Positions 62,345 to 64,000 of a stretch of DNA of 64,000 nt are shown in pieces. Location of the stretch: positions 682,001-746,000 of the forward strand of contig CBDCYH010000002.1 of the NCBI GenBank assembly GCA_965224105.1. The letters are read 5' to 3'. This DNA is from CBDCYH01 sp965224105. Its GTDB lineage: Bacteria > Bacteroidota > Rhodothermia > Rhodothermales > JABDKH01. The notes below the pieces were generated by a model that saw nothing but the letters and a program-made list of their open reading frames with translations, did not search any database and was not told the origin of the DNA. Every line of letters begins with the position of its first letter. Position 1 is the stretch's first letter. A program made the translations under genes and the position numbers.

Positions 62345-64000
62345 ATGAATTCTAGCCCGCTCAGACACTATAACCCTATGACAACTCTGGAAAAGCTCAA
62401 CGCTCTCGTGGATAATCTCTGGTGGAGCTGGAATCCAGACGCGATCAATCTATTTAGATCTTTGAATCCAGAGGTCTTTGCGGCGACGAACAACAACCCA
62501 AGAATTGCGCTGCAACATGCCGACCAAGGACTGGTAGCGAGTTCTGGATTTGCTAAAGCAGTTGATAGGATCTACGACTCGTTCGCTTCTTACATGAGTG
62601 ACTCGAATATCGATCGATCACTCCCTCACGTGGGCTACTTCTGCATGGAGTACGGTTTGCACGAAAGCATCCCAATCTACTCTGGAGGCCTTGGCATCCT
62701 CGCAGGCGATCACACAAAGGCCGCGTCGGATGTTGGCCTTCCGTTTACGGCAGTAGGCCTGTACCTGCGCGACGGCTACTTCAAACAGTTTTTTGACAAG
62801 ACCGGCTCACAACTGGCCGAGTACCCGGGAATTGATTCAACCACACAACCGTTCCGTACTGCCGTCGACGCTGAAGGAAACCCGATAGAGGTGTCAATAA
62901 ATATTGGCGGAGAAACGGTATACCTCCAGGCAAAACTCATGGACATCGGCCGCGTGTCCATTGTATTGCTCGATGCCGACATCGATGCTAACGGATTCGA
63001 CAACAAGTTTCTAACGCGCCGACTGTATGGCGGCGACAGAAAAACCCGACTGCAGCAGGAGATGATTCTCGGCATTGGGGGGATCCGCATGTTGAGAGCC
63101 CTCGATATCTCACCAGATCTATTCCACATGAATGAGGGCCACTGTGCCTTCCTCGCTCTGGAACTGGTGCGCGAGCAAACATCCGAAGGACTCAACCTGC
63201 AGGATGCAGAAAATGAAGTCCGGAATATGTGTCTGTTCACAACGCACACTCCGGTAATGGCAGGCCATGATAGATTTGACCCAGGACTCTTCGATGAGCA
63301 GATGACCGGGTACGCCTCGGAGCTCAACATCTCAATGCACGACCTTCTCGCATACGGTCGCGTAAATCCTGACGATCACGATGAACAGTTCACCATGACA
63401 GTTCTCGGCTTAAACCTCGCCGCGAATGCCAACGGCGTCTCGAAACTGAATGGCGAAGTCGCACGCGATCAATGGAAAGACAAGTATCCAGATAGAAGCG
63501 TCGACGAGGTGCCGATCGGTCACGTCACCAACGGAATCCACTTACCCACATGGACCTCACCGTCGGCTCGAAGCTTCCTCGACAAACACTTACCGAATTG
63601 GTCAACGTCTCGACTCGCCTGGAATAAAGTTGAAAACATCCAGGCTTCCGATCTCTGGCAATACCGGAGCCAGCTCCGTAAAAGACTAGTCGATTTCGTC
63701 AACGACCGTGTGCAACACCAAACCCTCCAGCAACAAAGCCGGCTGGATCCGAATACGCTGACCGTCGGATTTGCAAGAAGGTTTGCGACCTACAAACGCG
63801 CACCACTTCTCTTTCACGACCTAGGACGAATTAAAAGCATTTTCGCGAACACCGATGCACCGATCCAGGTGATCTACGCGGGGAAAGCTCATCCCGCCGA
63901 CAAACTAGGCCAGGAATTTATAAGAGAAATCTTCCAATTCACCCAGGATCCTGATTTCTCCGGTAAACTCGTTTTCGTAGAAGGATACGATATGGAAATC
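62345..64000 (+). CDS. alpha-glucan (glycogen) phosphorylase, N-terminal part
   Basis: Frame read directly; open from ATG 62345 (or in-frame ATG 62378) to the window edge, at least 541 residues. Opening LNALVDNLWWSWNPDAINLF is the DUF3417 domain of short alpha-glucan phosphorylases. Then FCMEYGLHESIPIYSGGLG, HMNEGHCAFLALEL, TTHTPVMAGHDRF, VTNGIHLPTW, VGFARRFATYKRA and IYAGKAHPAD. GT35 enzyme releasing glucose-1-phosphate from glycogen or maltodextrin with PLP. The PLP-lysine region lies beyond the window. Divergent from prmC. Confidence 0.93.
   Translation, partial: MNSSPLRHYNPMTTLEKLNALVDNLWWSWNPDAINLFRSLNPEVFAATNNNPRIALQHADQGLVASSGFAKAVDRIYDSFASYMSDSNIDRSLPHVGYFCMEYGLHESIPIYSGGLGILAGDHTKAASDVGLPFTAVGLYLRDGYFKQFFDKTGSQLAEYPGIDSTTQPFRTAVDAEGNPIEVSINIGGETVYLQAKLMDIGRVSIVLLDADIDANGFDNKFLTRRLYGGDRKTRLQQEMILGIGGIRMLRALDISPDLFHMNEGHCAFLALELVREQTSEGLNLQDAENEVRNMCLFTTHTPVMAGHDRFDPGLFDEQMTGYASELNISMHDLLAYGRVNPDDHDEQFTMTVLGLNLAANANGVSKLNGEVARDQWKDKYPDRSVDEVPIGHVTNGIHLPTWTSPSARSFLDKHLPNWSTSRLAWNKVENIQASDLWQYRSQLRKRLVDFVNDRVQHQTLQQQSRLDPNTLTVGFARRFATYKRAPLLFHDLGRIKSIFANTDAPIQVIYAGKAHPADKLGQEFIREIFQFTQDPDFSGKLVFVEGYDMEI

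Noticed and set aside
1..64000. CRISPR array
   Set aside because: No set of regularly spaced identical repeats; the only tandem array is the coding 27-bp repeat at 59561.

Overview
The window looks like the chromosome of a marine heterotroph from the Bacteroidota/Rhodothermota side of the tree. Four secreted proteins end in a C-terminal sorting domain of the type IX secretion kind (one is frameshifted). There is a secreted laminarinase-type GH81 glucanase, a choice-of-anchor-B protein, a Y_Y_Y propeller histidine kinase and a promoter with the Bacteroidota -33/-7 layout. I cannot fix the genus from sequence alone.

Left chromosomal flank (1-8721): a pirin cut by the window edge, a YcaC-like isochorismatase hydrolase behind a perfect 23-bp palindrome, a frameshifted propeller protein with a sorting domain, an Asp-box lipoprotein, a large FG-GAP/choice-of-anchor-B protein and a small secreted protein lying between two decayed ~180-bp repeats.

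Integrated element (8722-28883, about 20 kb): a 44-bp direct repeat (one mismatch) marks both ends. The right copy is the 3' half of an intact tRNA-Gln(CTG) gene and the left copy is the displaced 3' half. Next to the tRNA lie a tyrosine integrase, a lone terminase small subunit, a primase-helicase and an AlpA/excisionase-like HTH protein, with no capsid, portal, tail or large terminase gene. This is the layout of a phage-inducible chromosomal island (phage satellite). Its cargo includes a compact cassette of a thymidylate-synthase-fold enzyme with Asp at the pyrimidine-selecting position, a uracil-DNA-glycosylase-fold protein and an alpha-glutamyl/putrescinyl-thymine-pyrophosphorylase clade 3 homologue. 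It also carries a HigB-like toxin with an HTH-ImmA/IrrE partner, a Nudix hydrolase, a broken EVE-like reader gene, several unknown genes, and (far left) a hybrid histidine kinase with an AraC output domain beside an exported SGNH hydrolase. Paired TTRCGCAY repeats recur at five places in the element. I infer that the base-modification cassette is the most likely undescribed system here.

Right flank (28842-64000): tRNA-Gln, GH81 glucanase, an asparagine-synthetase homologue, an ECF sigma factor with a Ser/Thr kinase-TPR protein, DoxX, a repeat protein with nine IHGV units, M1 aminopeptidase, a PQQ-propeller secreted protein, lipoproteins, a 5'-nucleotidase, a MoeB-rhodanese fusion, a carbamoyltransferase, then housekeeping genes valS, aroC, an HtrA protease, plsC, a large sensor kinase, a 27-bp-repeat lipoprotein, a glycosyltransferase, a thioredoxin-like protein, prmC and a truncated alpha-glucan phosphorylase.
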